A DNA stretch of 52,244 nt from Candidatus Gastranaerophilales bacterium (GCA_944323285.1 CALURV010000007.1:1-52244), one strand, 5' to 3'. Positions 15,973-24,638 are shown, numbered from the stretch's first letter. The notes: generated by a model from the sequence alone, not told the origin. Translations and numbers: made by a program.

Positions 15973-18900
15973 ATCTTACTATCTGTTAATAAATTTTCCA
16001 TAAATATATTGTGTTTTGCATTCTTACGTATTTTATAATTTTGGGAATATGTTAATATTAGCCCTTTTTTTGCTCGTGTTATTCCTACATATAATAATCT
16101 TAGGGTTTCTTCTATTAGTTCTTCTTTTAATTCATCGGGTGTTTTAATTTTACAATTTTGGATATTACTTTTTATTGTTTCAACAAAATGACCGCCGCTT
16201 TTAAGTTTTATATCAATCTTGTTTGTTGGATAATTTTCTTCTGTTAATTGAGGAATAAAAACTATATCAAATTCATCTCCTTTTGATTTATGCATTGTCA
16301 TTATATTTATTGTAGGTTCTTCTGATTTATTTTCTTCTTCAAAAAATTTATATGCACTTGTTGATTTTTTAGAATAATATTCAAGCTTCTTAATTAATTC
16401 TTCATTTGTTTCATTATTTGTTTTTAAATGTTTGATAAAGGTTGAAATCAAATAGGTATTAGATTTGTCTATATCATCTTTTGAATAAAATATCCCTGCT
16501 TTTAAGGCTATGTCTTCAATAGGTATATCTGAACTGTTAAGCCAGTAATCTACATCAAGATATAATTGTATTAATATTTCTTCTTCTATTTCATCTATAT
16601 CAGTTCTTATAAAAGGTTGTTTCAGATTATTGAAATATTCTTTTATTAATTCTTTTTTATTTGAGTCATTTTTATATTTGTTTTCAGCATATAAAATTGC
16701 TAATTTCTCTATTTCTTTATTATTTATTGGATTTGATATTATTTTTAATACTGAATATATAAATTTATATATTTTCTTTTCTGCTAAACAATCGGTTCTT
16801 ATTGCCGTACTAATATTGTTAGAATTTAAAAATTCATTATAATCATTTACTTGGGAGTTTAATCTTAATAATATTGCAATAGTTATTTGTGGATTCTCTT
16901 TTTTGATTTGTCTTATTTTATTTAAAATAAATTCTTTTTCCTCTATCTCTTTTTCAAAATATAATAATTCAGGCTCTATTTCTATTTTTGGATTATTTTG
17001 TGTGCTAATCATTTCAATAGGATAAAAGGCTTTTTTATTACTCTCGGAAGAAAGAGCTTTTTGTATCATTTTATTTGCCAGACTGTATATTGGCTTTGCG
17101 CATCTTTGTGATGAAACCATTTCTATTTTTTTGTTTACTTTTATAAATTCTTTGAAACTTTCTAAGTTTGAATTTGTAAAAGTCGAGGTGATTGATTGAT
17201 TAATATCTCCGCATCTTATTATATTTTTATGTTTTGCGCTTAATAATTTTATTAGGGATTGTTGAATTTCTGTAGAGTCTTGAGCTTCATCTTCAATTAT
17301 ATATTCACATAAATCTTGATAGTATTGAGCAATTTCTTTATTATTTTTTAATAGCAAAAGTGCATAACTTAACATATCATCATAATCTATTAAATTAAGC
17401 TTTTTTAAGGTTATGTTGTATTCTTTGTAAAAATTATAAAATTCTTGGATATCTTGGTATTTTGAATATAATTCTTTTTTGTTTTCTGATAATTTTACTA
17501 TTGAAATACTTCTTAAAAAATTATCGTATTTGTCTTCTTGTATTTTTAACTTATAAAATATTTCTTTTAAGATTCTTTCTTTTGTATTATCATCACAAAT
17601 CTCAAAATTTTCATCCAAGCCTACTTTCGTATAGTTTCCGTTTTCTTTTATTATTCTTAAAGCAAGACCATGAATGGTTGAAATATTTGGTAATTGAGAA
17701 GAATTATTCAAATGTGATTTAATTCTTTCTTTAAAATTTTTTGCTGCTGATTCCATATATGTAAGAACAAAAATATTCTCTGCACATACACCCGAATTAA
17801 TAAGTTCTGAAACTAAAGCAAGTAAGATTGTTGTTTTGCCTGCTCCCGGAACTGCCATAATCCCCATTTTGCCTTTTTTGTATTCTAATACGGGTTTTTG
17901 ATCATCCCTTGGAATGATTTTCATTTCTGTAGTTTTTTGTTCTTTTGTTTCTATGTATTCATTTATTCCGCCAAAATTTTCATTTCCTGTGTTATCATAT
18001 ATGCTTGAGTATAATTTTATCTCCTTTTCGCAGCATAGCATTAATTTTCTGATTATTCTTGCGGTTTTATCTCTTGTATTTTTTATATTATCTTCTAATG
18101 TGTATTCTTCTTTAGACCAATCTCTATTAAATACCCAGGCGTTATAAAGAGTTCCCGTATCTTGTTTAAACCATTCGTTATTTGATATATCAAGCCAAAA
18201 TTGGTATTTTGTTTTAATTTTGTAATCAATAATTTTTTGGGGAGTTGCTATTATAACTTTATTTGCTTTTATTGAAAATATGTCTGTTGGATTCTCACTT
18301 ATTACACTATTTTCTATTTGAATTATAAATTCTGAAATTATATTTTCTGATATTTTATTAAAAGTATTTTCAAAACTATTTGCCTCTTTTATTAAAAAAT
18401 CAAATTTTGTAATTTCTTCTTCTTCTAGTTCGCCTTTTATTAAATTTGAAAAAATCACTTTTATTTGTTCTGTTAAAGAATAATTGACTTCTTTTAATGA
18501 TTTTATAATATTTTTGAATTTTATATATTTACTTGTATATTCAAAATTATCAATATTTATATTTATAAATTCTTTTGTGGATTTATAATTTTGTATTATT
18601 TCATAACATTTTCTGTATGGGATATTTAATAAATTAATTAATATACTTTTTATTTCATAATCATTTAATTCTAGGTTATTTACTATTTTTAATATATTAA
18701 GAGTGTGCTTTATTGATTTTATATCAGATAATTTTTCGTTTCCGGAAACTAACTGAAAATTTATGTTAAAGTTTTTCTCTTTCAATGTAGCGAATAAAAC
18801 ATCATCAATTAGTGGCGATACTATTGCAATTTCGTGAGCTTTAACACCAAGAGAAATAAGTTCGTTTATATCTTTTATAGCTGAATCTATCATTTCAAGA

Positions 18901-19793
18901 CGTCTGACAGAATCTTTTTTACAAAATTCAAGATTTATTAGATTTCCTGTTTTTATATTCTCGCTGAATTCTTCTGCAATGCTACTATATTTACTTTTTT
19001 TGTGTAAGGTTATTTCTTTTGGTGAATATTTTTTTTTGAACTCATTTATTCCGCTTTTATATGCACATAAATAACCGCATCTTGTTGATCCGTTTTTATC
19101 ATAAGCTATTATATAATTTTTTAATTGCGGTATTAGATAATTGATAAATTCCCAAGTTAAATATGTCATTTCATCTGCATCATCGACAATTATATATTTT
19201 ATATTTTTAAAATATTCTGTTTCTTTATATATTAAAGGGAATATTGCAGCTTGTCTTAAATAATCAAAACTTCTGTATTCTATTGTCTTTAACTTATAAT
19301 CTTGAATAGCTTTTTGAGCATCTTTTGAGAAACTTTCTTTTAATATATCTGAACGTTTTTCTATATCCTCTTTAGATAAGTTATTATTAACTATTAATGC
19401 ATATCTTCTGAATAATTGATGAAGTAAATTTATTTTTGATATATAATCACTAAAATCAGCTTCTTTTATACTTTGTTTAAATATATATTGTGATATCTCA
19501 AGTCCGCAAAGTTCTATTTTGTCCTCTTTATTATATTTTAAAATTTTTTTTATATATTCTTCATTATCTTTAAATGCGTTATAATATAGCCCGTTTGTTG
19601 TGTAAACTTTAGCTTTATTGATATCAAAATTTGATAATTTTTCTTTTACTTTATTTATAAATATTGCTTTTTGATAAGGATTTAATAATATAACAAGAAC
19701 TTCATTATAAGCTGATTCATTATTTATCAGCTCAACATATTTTTCTACTAAAATATTTTCTCTTTCAGTGTTAAAGCTTCCTTCTATAAGCAT
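15969..19793 (-). CDS. UvrD/PcrA-like superfamily 1 helicase with degenerate N-terminal helicase-like half
   Basis: 1274 aa. The C-terminal half is a full SF1A helicase: Walker A 'MAVPGAGKTTI' near 645-655, motif II 'IIEDEAQD' near 831-838, 'GDINQSIT' (motif III), 'MTMHKSKGDEFDIVFIP' near 1163, and 'LLYVGITRAKKGL' (motif VI) near 1233. The N-terminal ~600 residues look like a decayed second copy: 'LIEGSFNTERENILVEKYVELI' stands where a Walker A would be but lacks GxGKT, and 'IIVDDADEMTYLTWEFINYL' near 201 resembles a motif II. The layout recalls AddB/RecB-like partners fused to an active UvrD core. Likely role: DNA repair or recombination. Ribosome-binding site AAAGGATTAATAAT. No nuclease motif was recognised. 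Monocistronic; its stop codon lies within repeat copy 2. Confidence 0.88.
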   Translation of the reverse strand: MLIEGSFNTERENILVEKYVELINNESAYNEVLVILLNPYQKAIFINKVKEKLSNFDINKAKVYTTNGLYYNAFKDNEEYIKKILKYNKEDKIELCGLEISQYIFKQSIKEADFSDYISKINLLHQLFRRYALIVNNNLSKEDIEKRSDILKESFSKDAQKAIQDYKLKTIEYRSFDYLRQAAIFPLIYKETEYFKNIKYIIVDDADEMTYLTWEFINYLIPQLKNYIIAYDKNGSTRCGYLCAYKSGINEFKKKYSPKEITLHKKSKYSSIAEEFSENIKTGNLINLEFCKKDSVRRLEMIDSAIKDINELISLGVKAHEIAIVSPLIDDVLFATLKEKNFNINFQLVSGNEKLSDIKSIKHTLNILKIVNNLELNDYEIKSILINLLNIPYRKCYEIIQNYKSTKEFININIDNFEYTSKYIKFKNIIKSLKEVNYSLTEQIKVIFSNLIKGELEEEEITKFDFLIKEANSFENTFNKISENIISEFIIQIENSVISENPTDIFSIKANKVIIATPQKIIDYKIKTKYQFWLDISNNEWFKQDTGTLYNAWVFNRDWSKEEYTLEDNIKNTRDKTARIIRKLMLCCEKEIKLYSSIYDNTGNENFGGINEYIETKEQKTTEMKIIPRDDQKPVLEYKKGKMGIMAVPGAGKTTILLALVSELINSGVCAENIFVLTYMESAAKNFKERIKSHLNNSSQLPNISTIHGLALRIIKENGNYTKVGLDENFEICDDNTKERILKEIFYKLKIQEDKYDNFLRSISIVKLSENKKELYSKYQDIQEFYNFYKEYNITLKKLNLIDYDDMLSYALLLLKNNKEIAQYYQDLCEYIIEDEAQDSTEIQQSLIKLLSAKHKNIIRCGDINQSITSTFTNSNLESFKEFIKVNKKIEMVSSQRCAKPIYSLANKMIQKALSSESNKKAFYPIEMISTQNNPKIEIEPELLYFEKEIEEKEFILNKIRQIKKENPQITIAILLRLNSQVNDYNEFLNSNNISTAIRTDCLAEKKIYKFIYSVLKIISNPINNKEIEKLAILYAENKYKNDSNKKELIKEYFNNLKQPFIRTDIDEIEEEILIQLYLDVDYWLNSSDIPIEDIALKAGIFYSKDDIDKSNTYLISTFIKHLKTNNETNEELIKKLEYYSKKSTSAYKFFEEENKSEEPTINIMTMHKSKGDEFDIVFIPQLTEENYPTNKIDIKLKSGGHFVETIKSNIQNCKIKTPDELKEELIEETLRLLYVGITRAKKGLILTYSQNYKIRKNAKHNIFMENLLTDSKI

Positions 19794-19847
19794 ATATTAT
19801 TAATCCTTTGTATATACATTATACCTGTTTATTTTTAAGCAATTTTA

Positions 19848-19898
19848 ATGTAAAGACATATTACAAAAATAGTTAAAATTTGAATTTTTACTTTACAT
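19848..19898. promoter_or_regulatory. Inverted repeat ATGTAAAG/CTTTACAT in the sigma-factor upstream region
   Basis: Exact 8-bp arms at 19848-19855 and 19891-19898 separated by 35 bases, in the 284-base gap between the divergent helicase and sigma-factor genes. The spacing is long for one operator, so it may be a paired site or chance in AT-rich DNA. Confidence 0.3.
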
Positions 19899-19940
19899 CT
19901 CTTAATAAAAGGATTGAAATAAAAAATATAAGGTGATATA

Positions 19941-19967
19941 TTAAATATATACAAAGTATATATTTAA
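19941..19967. promoter_or_regulatory. Perfect 12-bp palindrome (TTAAATATATAC-AAA-GTATATATTTAA)
   Basis: Twelve perfectly complementary bases on each side of an AAA centre, about 110 nt upstream of the sigma-factor ATG. No U-tract follows on either strand, so it does not look like a terminator. An operator or leader hairpin is more likely. Confidence 0.5.
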
Positions 19968-20077
19968 AAATAAGTTCTTTTCCATTTTGTGTTTAAAACA
20001 AGCCTTATTATAGGCGTATTTCCTCTGCAAATATGCAGAAAATTTGTGTGTATTATAAGTAAATCAGGAGTATTATT

Positions 20078-20977
20078 ATGGTTTTTAATTGTTTAATAAA
20101 AGAAGAAACAGATTTGACAGAGAATGTAACAAATCCTTTATTTTCAGATTTGAATTTATCAAATTATATAAAAGAAATTTCTAAAATTAAGAGTTTGACT
20201 GTTGAAGAAGAACAAGATTATGCAAAAAGAGCAAAAGAAGGAGATAGTCTGGCAAAACAAAAACTAATAAGAGCCAATTTAAAATTAGTTGTTACTATTG
20301 CGAAAAAAGTAATACATTCCAGTAAACTTCCAATGATTGACTTAATTCAAGAAGGAAATATTGGCTTAATGGTTGCCGTTGATAAATTTAATTGGAAATT
20401 CGGATACAGATTTTCAACTTACGCATCTTGGTGGATAAAACAAGCTATGTTCAAGGCAATATCTGAGCAGTCTCACTGTGTTAAAATCCCTGTATATATT
20501 CAAGAAACATTATCTAAATACTCTAAATTAAAATCAGAAATGGAACAAAAAACAAATAAAGAAGTAAAAGTTGTCGATGTAGCCAAGAAAATGAATATAG
20601 AACCTGAAAAAATAAATAATTTTTTGGGAGCATACAAAAAAACATTATCTCTAGAAGGTGAGTATGAAACGACAAATGGCTCTGAAGTTAGACTAATTGA
20701 TGTTATTGAAGATACAAAAGCTTCTATACAAAGGGAAATTGAATATGAATCAATGAAAAAAGATGTAGTTAGACTTTTAAACAATTTAAAAGACCGAGAA
20801 CAGAAAGTTATAACTTTAAGATTTGGTTTAGATGGTAATCAAAGACAAACTTTAGAAGATATTGGAAAAATATTTGGGGTAACAAAAGAATGTATAAGGC
20901 AAACAGAATCTAGAGCTTTGAATAAGTTAAAAAGTATTAATTTATCCAAAGGTCTTTTCGAATGTTACATCAGTTAA
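20078..20977 (+). CDS. RNA polymerase sigma factor, RpoD/SigA family (group 2-like)
   Basis: 299 aa. Region 1.2 is at 'NYIKEISKIKSLTVEEEQDYAKRAKEG' (25-55), region 2 at 'RANLKLVVTIAKKV' and 'DLIQEGNIGLMVAVDKFNWKFGYRFSTYASWWIKQAMFKAI' (about 66-130), region 3 about 135-190, and region 4 with the helix-turn-helix 'TLEDIGKIFGVTKECIRQTESRALNKL' near 265-291. There is no long N-terminal region 1.1, and it is shorter than a housekeeping SigA, so it is most likely an alternative group 2 sigma factor directing polymerase to stress or growth-phase promoters. ATG preceded by CAGGAGTATTATT. The leader contains two palindromes and a small hairpin (TCTGCA/TGCAGA at 20024-20039), so regulated expression is plausible. 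Confidence 0.9.
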   Translation: MVFNCLIKEETDLTENVTNPLFSDLNLSNYIKEISKIKSLTVEEEQDYAKRAKEGDSLAKQKLIRANLKLVVTIAKKVIHSSKLPMIDLIQEGNIGLMVAVDKFNWKFGYRFSTYASWWIKQAMFKAISEQSHCVKIPVYIQETLSKYSKLKSEMEQKTNKEVKVVDVAKKMNIEPEKINNFLGAYKKTLSLEGEYETTNGSEVRLIDVIEDTKASIQREIEYESMKKDVVRLLNNLKDREQKVITLRFGLDGNQRQTLEDIGKIFGVTKECIRQTESRALNKLKSINLSKGLFECYIS

Positions 20978-21043
20978 ACTGCATTTAGGGTAAATACTAA
21001 TTCTTATATAAAGCATAATTGTAGCTTTGAATAGGTGAAAATC

Positions 21044-21072
21044 TTTACAACGTGCGGAAAAAGCTGTATAAT
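21044..21072 (+). promoter_or_regulatory. Sigma-70-type promoter for rpsA
   Basis: -35 TTTACA (21044-21049), 17-nt spacer, and extended -10 TG-TATAAT (21067-21072). The predicted start is near 21079, about 38 nt before the rpsA ATG at 21117. Confidence 0.75.
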
Positions 21073-21116
21073 ATATACACATAATAATATGTTTACAGTA
21101 TAGAGGGTAAAAGAGA

Positions 21117-22175
21117 ATGAGCGAACAAAATTATACAGATGCACAATTTGAAGAACTGCTTAATAAATATGATTATAGCTTTCAAAAAGGAGATCTTGTT
21201 AAAGGTATAGTTTGTTCGTATGATTCGACGGGTGTTATTGTTGATATCGGCGCAAAAACAGCTGCCTATGTTCCTATTAAAGAAGCAATTGTTGATAAAG
21301 ATGTACCTTTAGAAGAAACTTTAAAGAAAAATAATGAGTATGAATTTTTGATTATTCGTGAAGAAGATGAAGATGGTAGATTTATGCTTTCTTATAAGAA
21401 AGTTGCTATGGCTTATAGTTGGAGAGAACTTGAACAATTGAAAGCTGATGATGCTACTGTTGAAGGTGTTATTGTTTCTGCTGTTAAAGGTGGTGTTCTT
21501 GTTGAAGTTAAAGGTGTTAGAGGGTTTGTTCCTTCAAGTCACTTAAAATTGAAGTCAACTGAAAATGTTGTTGGTGAAAAACTTGAGTTAAAAATTCTTA
21601 CTATGGATATTCAACAAGGTAATTTTATTCTCTCTAACAGAAAAGTTTATTCTGAAGATAAAGAAGATAACAAGAAAGATTTATTTGAAACTATTGAGAT
21701 AGGACAAATAGTTAAAGGTGAAGTTGTTAGAATTACTGATTTTGGCGCTTTCGTTGATATTGGAGGTGTTGATGCGTTGTTGCCTTTATCTCAAATTTCT
21801 TGGAGATGGGTTGATCATCCTTCTGATATTTTAAAAGTCGGTGATATAGTTAATGTTGAAGTTATTGTTATTGATCATGATAAACAAAGAGTTAGCTTAA
21901 GCCTTAAAAACTTAGAAAAAGATCCTTGGATTGAAGCTAAAGACAAAATTAAAGATGGTGATATAATAGAAGGTACTATTACCAGAATTAAACATTTTGG
22001 TGCTTTTGTAGAGGTATTTCAAGGAGTGGAAGCATTACTTCCTAATAATGAACTTATTGAATATCAAAATCAAAAAAATGTAATTTTAAAAGTCGGTGAT
22101 AAAATTCAAACAACTATTTTGAAATTTAATCCCGATGACAGAAGAATTAGTTTAAGTATTAAAAATGAAGAATAA
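21117..22175 (+). CDS. rpsA: 30S ribosomal protein S1 (four S1 domains)
   Basis: 352 aa with four S1 RNA-binding domains: about 20-88 ('GDLVKGIVCSYDSTGVIVDIG'), 107-170 ('DATVEGVIVSAVKGGVLVEV'), 195-268 ('GQIVKGEVVRITDFGAFVDIG...RVSLSLKNLEKDPW') and 283-350 ('GDIIEGTITRIKHFGAFVEVF...RRISLSIKNEE'). Domains 3 and 4 carry the full GAFV signature, while 1 and 2 are more divergent. Enterobacterial S1 has six domains; shorter forms are known in Firmicutes and cyanobacteria. It binds mRNA on the small subunit during initiation. An AGAGGG ribosome-binding site precedes the ATG. The stop overlaps the next gene (P-loop kinase) by 11 nt. Confidence 0.92.
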   Translation: MSEQNYTDAQFEELLNKYDYSFQKGDLVKGIVCSYDSTGVIVDIGAKTAAYVPIKEAIVDKDVPLEETLKKNNEYEFLIIREEDEDGRFMLSYKKVAMAYSWRELEQLKADDATVEGVIVSAVKGGVLVEVKGVRGFVPSSHLKLKSTENVVGEKLELKILTMDIQQGNFILSNRKVYSEDKEDNKKDLFETIEIGQIVKGEVVRITDFGAFVDIGGVDALLPLSQISWRWVDHPSDILKVGDIVNVEVIVIDHDKQRVSLSLKNLEKDPWIEAKDKIKDGDIIEGTITRIKHFGAFVEVFQGVEALLPNNELIEYQNQKNVILKVGDKIQTTILKFNPDDRRISLSIKNEE

Positions 22176-22707
22176 TCATAAAAAAATTATTGTTTTTTCC
22201 GGAAAACAATTTTCCGGAAAGGATACTGTTGCAAAAATATTATTAGAAAAATTTCATTCTTTTAAAAGAATTGGTATTGCAGATGCAATCAAATTAATGT
22301 ATTCAGATAAAACAGGGTTGAGTATTGAGGAAATAGAAAAAAATAAATCTAAATACCGACAGGATTTAATTGATTTGGGCGATTGGGGTAGAGCTCAAGA
22401 TCCGGATTTTTGGCTTAATTCTATTATTGAATATCCTGGTAATACTATTGTTACTGATATTAGAGTTAAGCATGAACTTGATTTGTTTAAGTCCTACGGT
22501 GCTTTTACTGTTAGAGTAGAAGCTTCTCTAGAAGCAAGAGCAAGAAGAGGCGTTCTTACTTCTGTTAATGATGCAACAGAAACTCAGCTTGATAACATTA
22601 AAGATTGGGATTATCTCATTAATAATGATGGGAACTATGATGAGCTTCTTAAAAATATTGATGATTTGATTAAATCAATTTATTTGAAATTTGGAGATAA
22701 TCTCTGA
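22165..22707 (+). CDS. P-loop nucleotide/phosphomevalonate kinase-like protein
   Basis: 180 aa. Opens with a P-loop 'IIVFSGKQFSGKDTVAKILL' (GKQFSGKDT, ~12-20). Further on are 'YRQDLIDLGDWGRAQDPDFWLNSII' (~63-88), 'TIVTDIRVKHELDLFKSYGAFTVRV' (~93-117) and an Arg-rich lid 'EASLEARARRG'. This order matches the small P-loop kinases that include animal-type phosphomevalonate kinase and phage/bacterial deoxynucleotide monophosphate kinases. It therefore phosphorylates a small phosphorylated molecule, but the substrate cannot be fixed. A mevalonate role would be unexpected in a cyanobacterial relative, so nucleotide kinase is the safer guess. The ATG lies inside the end of rpsA (11-nt overlap), indicating translational coupling. 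Confidence 0.72.
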   Translation: MKNNHKKIIVFSGKQFSGKDTVAKILLEKFHSFKRIGIADAIKLMYSDKTGLSIEEIEKNKSKYRQDLIDLGDWGRAQDPDFWLNSIIEYPGNTIVTDIRVKHELDLFKSYGAFTVRVEASLEARARRGVLTSVNDATETQLDNIKDWDYLINNDGNYDELLKNIDDLIKSIYLKFGDNL

Positions 22708-22738
22708 TAATTATATTTTTTTTGGCTTTTACATATTG

Positions 22739-22767
22739 TTGACAATGAATTTTGAGCAGGTTAAAAT
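22739..22767 (+). promoter_or_regulatory. Sigma-70-type promoter for rplU-rpmA
   Basis: TTGACA (22739-22744), 17-nt spacer, then TAAAAT (22762-22767). A second possible -10, TATAAT, lies at 22772-22777. Either would give an ~80-90-nt leader before rplU. Confidence 0.65.
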
Positions 22768-22807
22768 TTCATATAATGTAAAATTGTGTTTTACATGTGT
22801 GTAGAAA

Positions 22808-22843
22808 GGTATACCGTTTATAAATGCTAAATGCTACGGTACC
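22808..22843 (+). promoter_or_regulatory. Hairpin in the rplU 5' leader (possible r-protein autoregulatory element)
   Basis: GGT-AT-ACCGT (22808-22817) can pair with ACGGT-ACC (22836-22843), giving an 8-bp stem with a two-base bulge and an ~18-nt loop. It ends about 20 nt before the rplU ATG, next to the AAAGGAATAAG ribosome-binding site. L21 leaders with autoregulatory hairpins are known in other phyla. Equivalence here is inference. Confidence 0.45.
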
Positions 22844-22863
22844 TAAAATGAAAGGAATAAGAA

Positions 22864-23208
22864 ATGTTCGCAATTATTGAAACAGGCGGAAAACAATATC
22901 AAGTTACAGAAGGTCGTTACGTTGATGTTGAATTATTAGATGATGCAGCAGATTCAAAAGTTGTTTTTGAAAATGTTGTTATGCTTGTAAATGGTAAAAA
23001 ATCAAAAGTTGGTCAACCTTATGTAAAAAATGCCAGTGTTGAAGGTATTATTATTAAGAATGACAAAACTAAAAAAGTTTTAGTTTATAAACAAAGAGCT
23101 AAAAAAGGTTACAGAAGAAAAAATGGTCACAGACAAAATTTTACAAGAGTTATGATTAATAAAATCAGAACTACTGCAAAAAAAGCTGAGACTGCTTCAG
23201 AAGAATAA
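22864..23208 (+). CDS. rplU: 50S ribosomal protein bL21
   Basis: 114 aa, typical length. Starts MFAIIETGGKQYQVTEGRYVDVELL and contains 'KVLVYKQRAKKGYRRKNGHRQNFTRVMINKI' (~72-102), the conserved basic C-terminal signature that contacts 23S rRNA. AAAGGAATAAGAA precedes the ATG. It is followed by rpmA after 30 nt, the common rplU-rpmA arrangement, and preceded by a structured leader and a good promoter. Confidence 0.97.
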   Translation: MFAIIETGGKQYQVTEGRYVDVELLDDAADSKVVFENVVMLVNGKKSKVGQPYVKNASVEGIIIKNDKTKKVLVYKQRAKKGYRRKNGHRQNFTRVMINKIRTTAKKAETASEE

Positions 23209-23238
23209 TATTGAAATTAATTTAAGGAGATTATAAAA

Positions 23239-23493
23239 ATGGCACATAAGAAAGGTGTCGGATCGAGTAAAAACGGTCGTGACAGTGAAAGTAAGCGATT
23301 AGGCGTTAAAAAATTCGGCGGTGAGGCTGTTACTACAGGTAATATCATTGTTCGTCAAAAGGGTACTAAATTCCATCCCGGTAATAATGTTGGTATGGGT
23401 AAAGACTATACTCTTTTTGCTTTAATTGATGGTGTTGTTAAATTTGAACCTCATAAGCGTGACAGAAAACAAGTTAGTGTTTATGCTGAATAA
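23239..23493 (+). CDS. rpmA: 50S ribosomal protein bL27
   Basis: 84 aa. Starts [29 protein letters not shown], the standard bL27 N-terminus that reaches the peptidyl-transferase centre, and continues '[32 protein letters not shown]'. There is no N-terminal cleavable extension of the Firmicutes/Fusobacteria type. Ribosome-binding site AAGGAGATTATAAAA. Second gene of the rplU operon, closed by a strong terminator. Confidence 0.97.
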   Translation: MAHKKGVGSSKNGRDSESKRLGVKKFGGEAVTTGNIIVRQKGTKFHPGNNVGMGKDYTLFALIDGVVKFEPHKRDRKQVSVYAE

Positions 23494-23504
23494 ATAATTA
23501 TTAT

Positions 23505-23546
23505 TTAAAAGAAAAGAGCAACATTTCCGTTGTTCTTTTCTTTTAT
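23505..23546 (+). terminator. Rho-independent terminator after rpmA
   Basis: Long stem AAAAGAAAAGAGCAAC (23507-23522) with GTTGTTCTTTTCTTTT (23529-23544), one G-T wobble, loop ATTTCC, ending in a T-run. It separates rplU-rpmA from the radical SAM gene 17 nt further on. Confidence 0.88.
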
Positions 23547-23561
23547 TCTGGGAGATTTATT

Positions 23562-24599
23562 ATGAATAATTTAGGTTGTATTTTTTTAGAATCTGGCATT
23601 AATTTTGATCTTAATACTGTTTGTGATTGCTGTATATCTCATAATGACGGAAGAGGGCTTCCTATTTTAATTTATAATTACCGTGGGCAGCAAATAGATT
23701 GGAATAAGCTTTTTGATATTAAAGCTAAAAGAATTGAGCAGCAAAAAGAAAAAACAATTTATGATTGTGAAGGATGTTATCATCTTGGCGAATATACTTT
23801 TTCAAATGAACGAAAAATATCTCAATTCCACTTCTCTCATTGTCGTGTTTGTAATGCTAAATGTATATATTGCAGTGATGAATATAGTAATGGGATTCTA
23901 AATTATAATACATATCCTGTTATTTTAGATTTAATTGAAAAAGGGTTTTATAAAGCAGGCGGTGAAGCTACTTTTCAAGGCGGAGAGCCTACTCTAATGC
24001 AAAATTTTGATGAACTTATTAATTTATTTATTCAAAATGGAACTGTAGTCAGAGTTCATACAAGTGCTATTAAATATAGTTCTACATTAGAAGATGCTTT
24101 AAAGAAAAATATGGCTTCCGTTGTTATTTCACTTGACTCTGCCTGCAGTAAAACTTACAAAAAAATTAAGCAGGTTGATGCTTTTGATTCTGTTTGTAAA
24201 AATATTGAAAAATATATTCAGGCTTCAGAAAATAATAATCAAAATTTGATATTAAAATATATTATTATCCCAGGAGTTAATGATAATGTTAAAGAAATTG
24301 ATAAGTTCTTTAACCTATTAAAGGATTTAAAGGTAAAAACTATTGCGGTTGATATTGAAGTACAGTATGCTAGAAAATATGATAATAAGGAGGTTTCTCC
24401 TCATATTTTTCTTTTATATGATTATTTTCAATATTTAGCGGATAAATTTCATATTGAATTACTTACATATAGTTTTTTGTCTTATGTCCTTCAAAACAGA
24501 AAAATTAAAAAATCTTCTTTTATCAATAACAAATTTCTATATGTTTGGTTTTTGAACAGGCATAATATCAAAAGTAAAAATATTTCTTATAAAAGATAG
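23562..24599 (+). CDS. Radical SAM protein, function unknown
   Basis: 345 aa. The [4Fe-4S]-SAM motif CxxxCxxC is CNAKCIYC at about 105-112 (in 'HCRVCNAKCIYCSDE'). 'ATFQGGEPTLMQNF' (~143-156) is the GGE motif that binds the SAM amino group. Extra cysteines precede the core ('CDCCISHNDGRG' near 21-32 and 'CEGCYHLG' near 68-75), which could bind a second cluster or recall the Cys-rich SPASM tail placed N-terminally. 'VISLDSACSKTYKKIKQVDAFDSV' fits the MoaA/PqqE-type barrel. Ribosome-binding site GGGAGATTTATT. It follows the rpmA terminator and has no obvious peptide substrate gene next to it. The reaction catalysed cannot be predicted. Confidence 0.82.
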   Translation: MNNLGCIFLESGINFDLNTVCDCCISHNDGRGLPILIYNYRGQQIDWNKLFDIKAKRIEQQKEKTIYDCEGCYHLGEYTFSNERKISQFHFSHCRVCNAKCIYCSDEYSNGILNYNTYPVILDLIEKGFYKAGGEATFQGGEPTLMQNFDELINLFIQNGTVVRVHTSAIKYSSTLEDALKKNMASVVISLDSACSKTYKKIKQVDAFDSVCKNIEKYIQASENNNQNLILKYIIIPGVNDNVKEIDKFFNLLKDLKVKTIAVDIEVQYARKYDNKEVSPHIFLLYDYFQYLADKFHIELLTYSFLSYVLQNRKIKKSSFINNKFLYVWFLNRHNIKSKNISYKR

Positions 24600-24638
24600 T
24601 TTTTACATATGTAAATATTTAAATTTAAAATGTATTAT

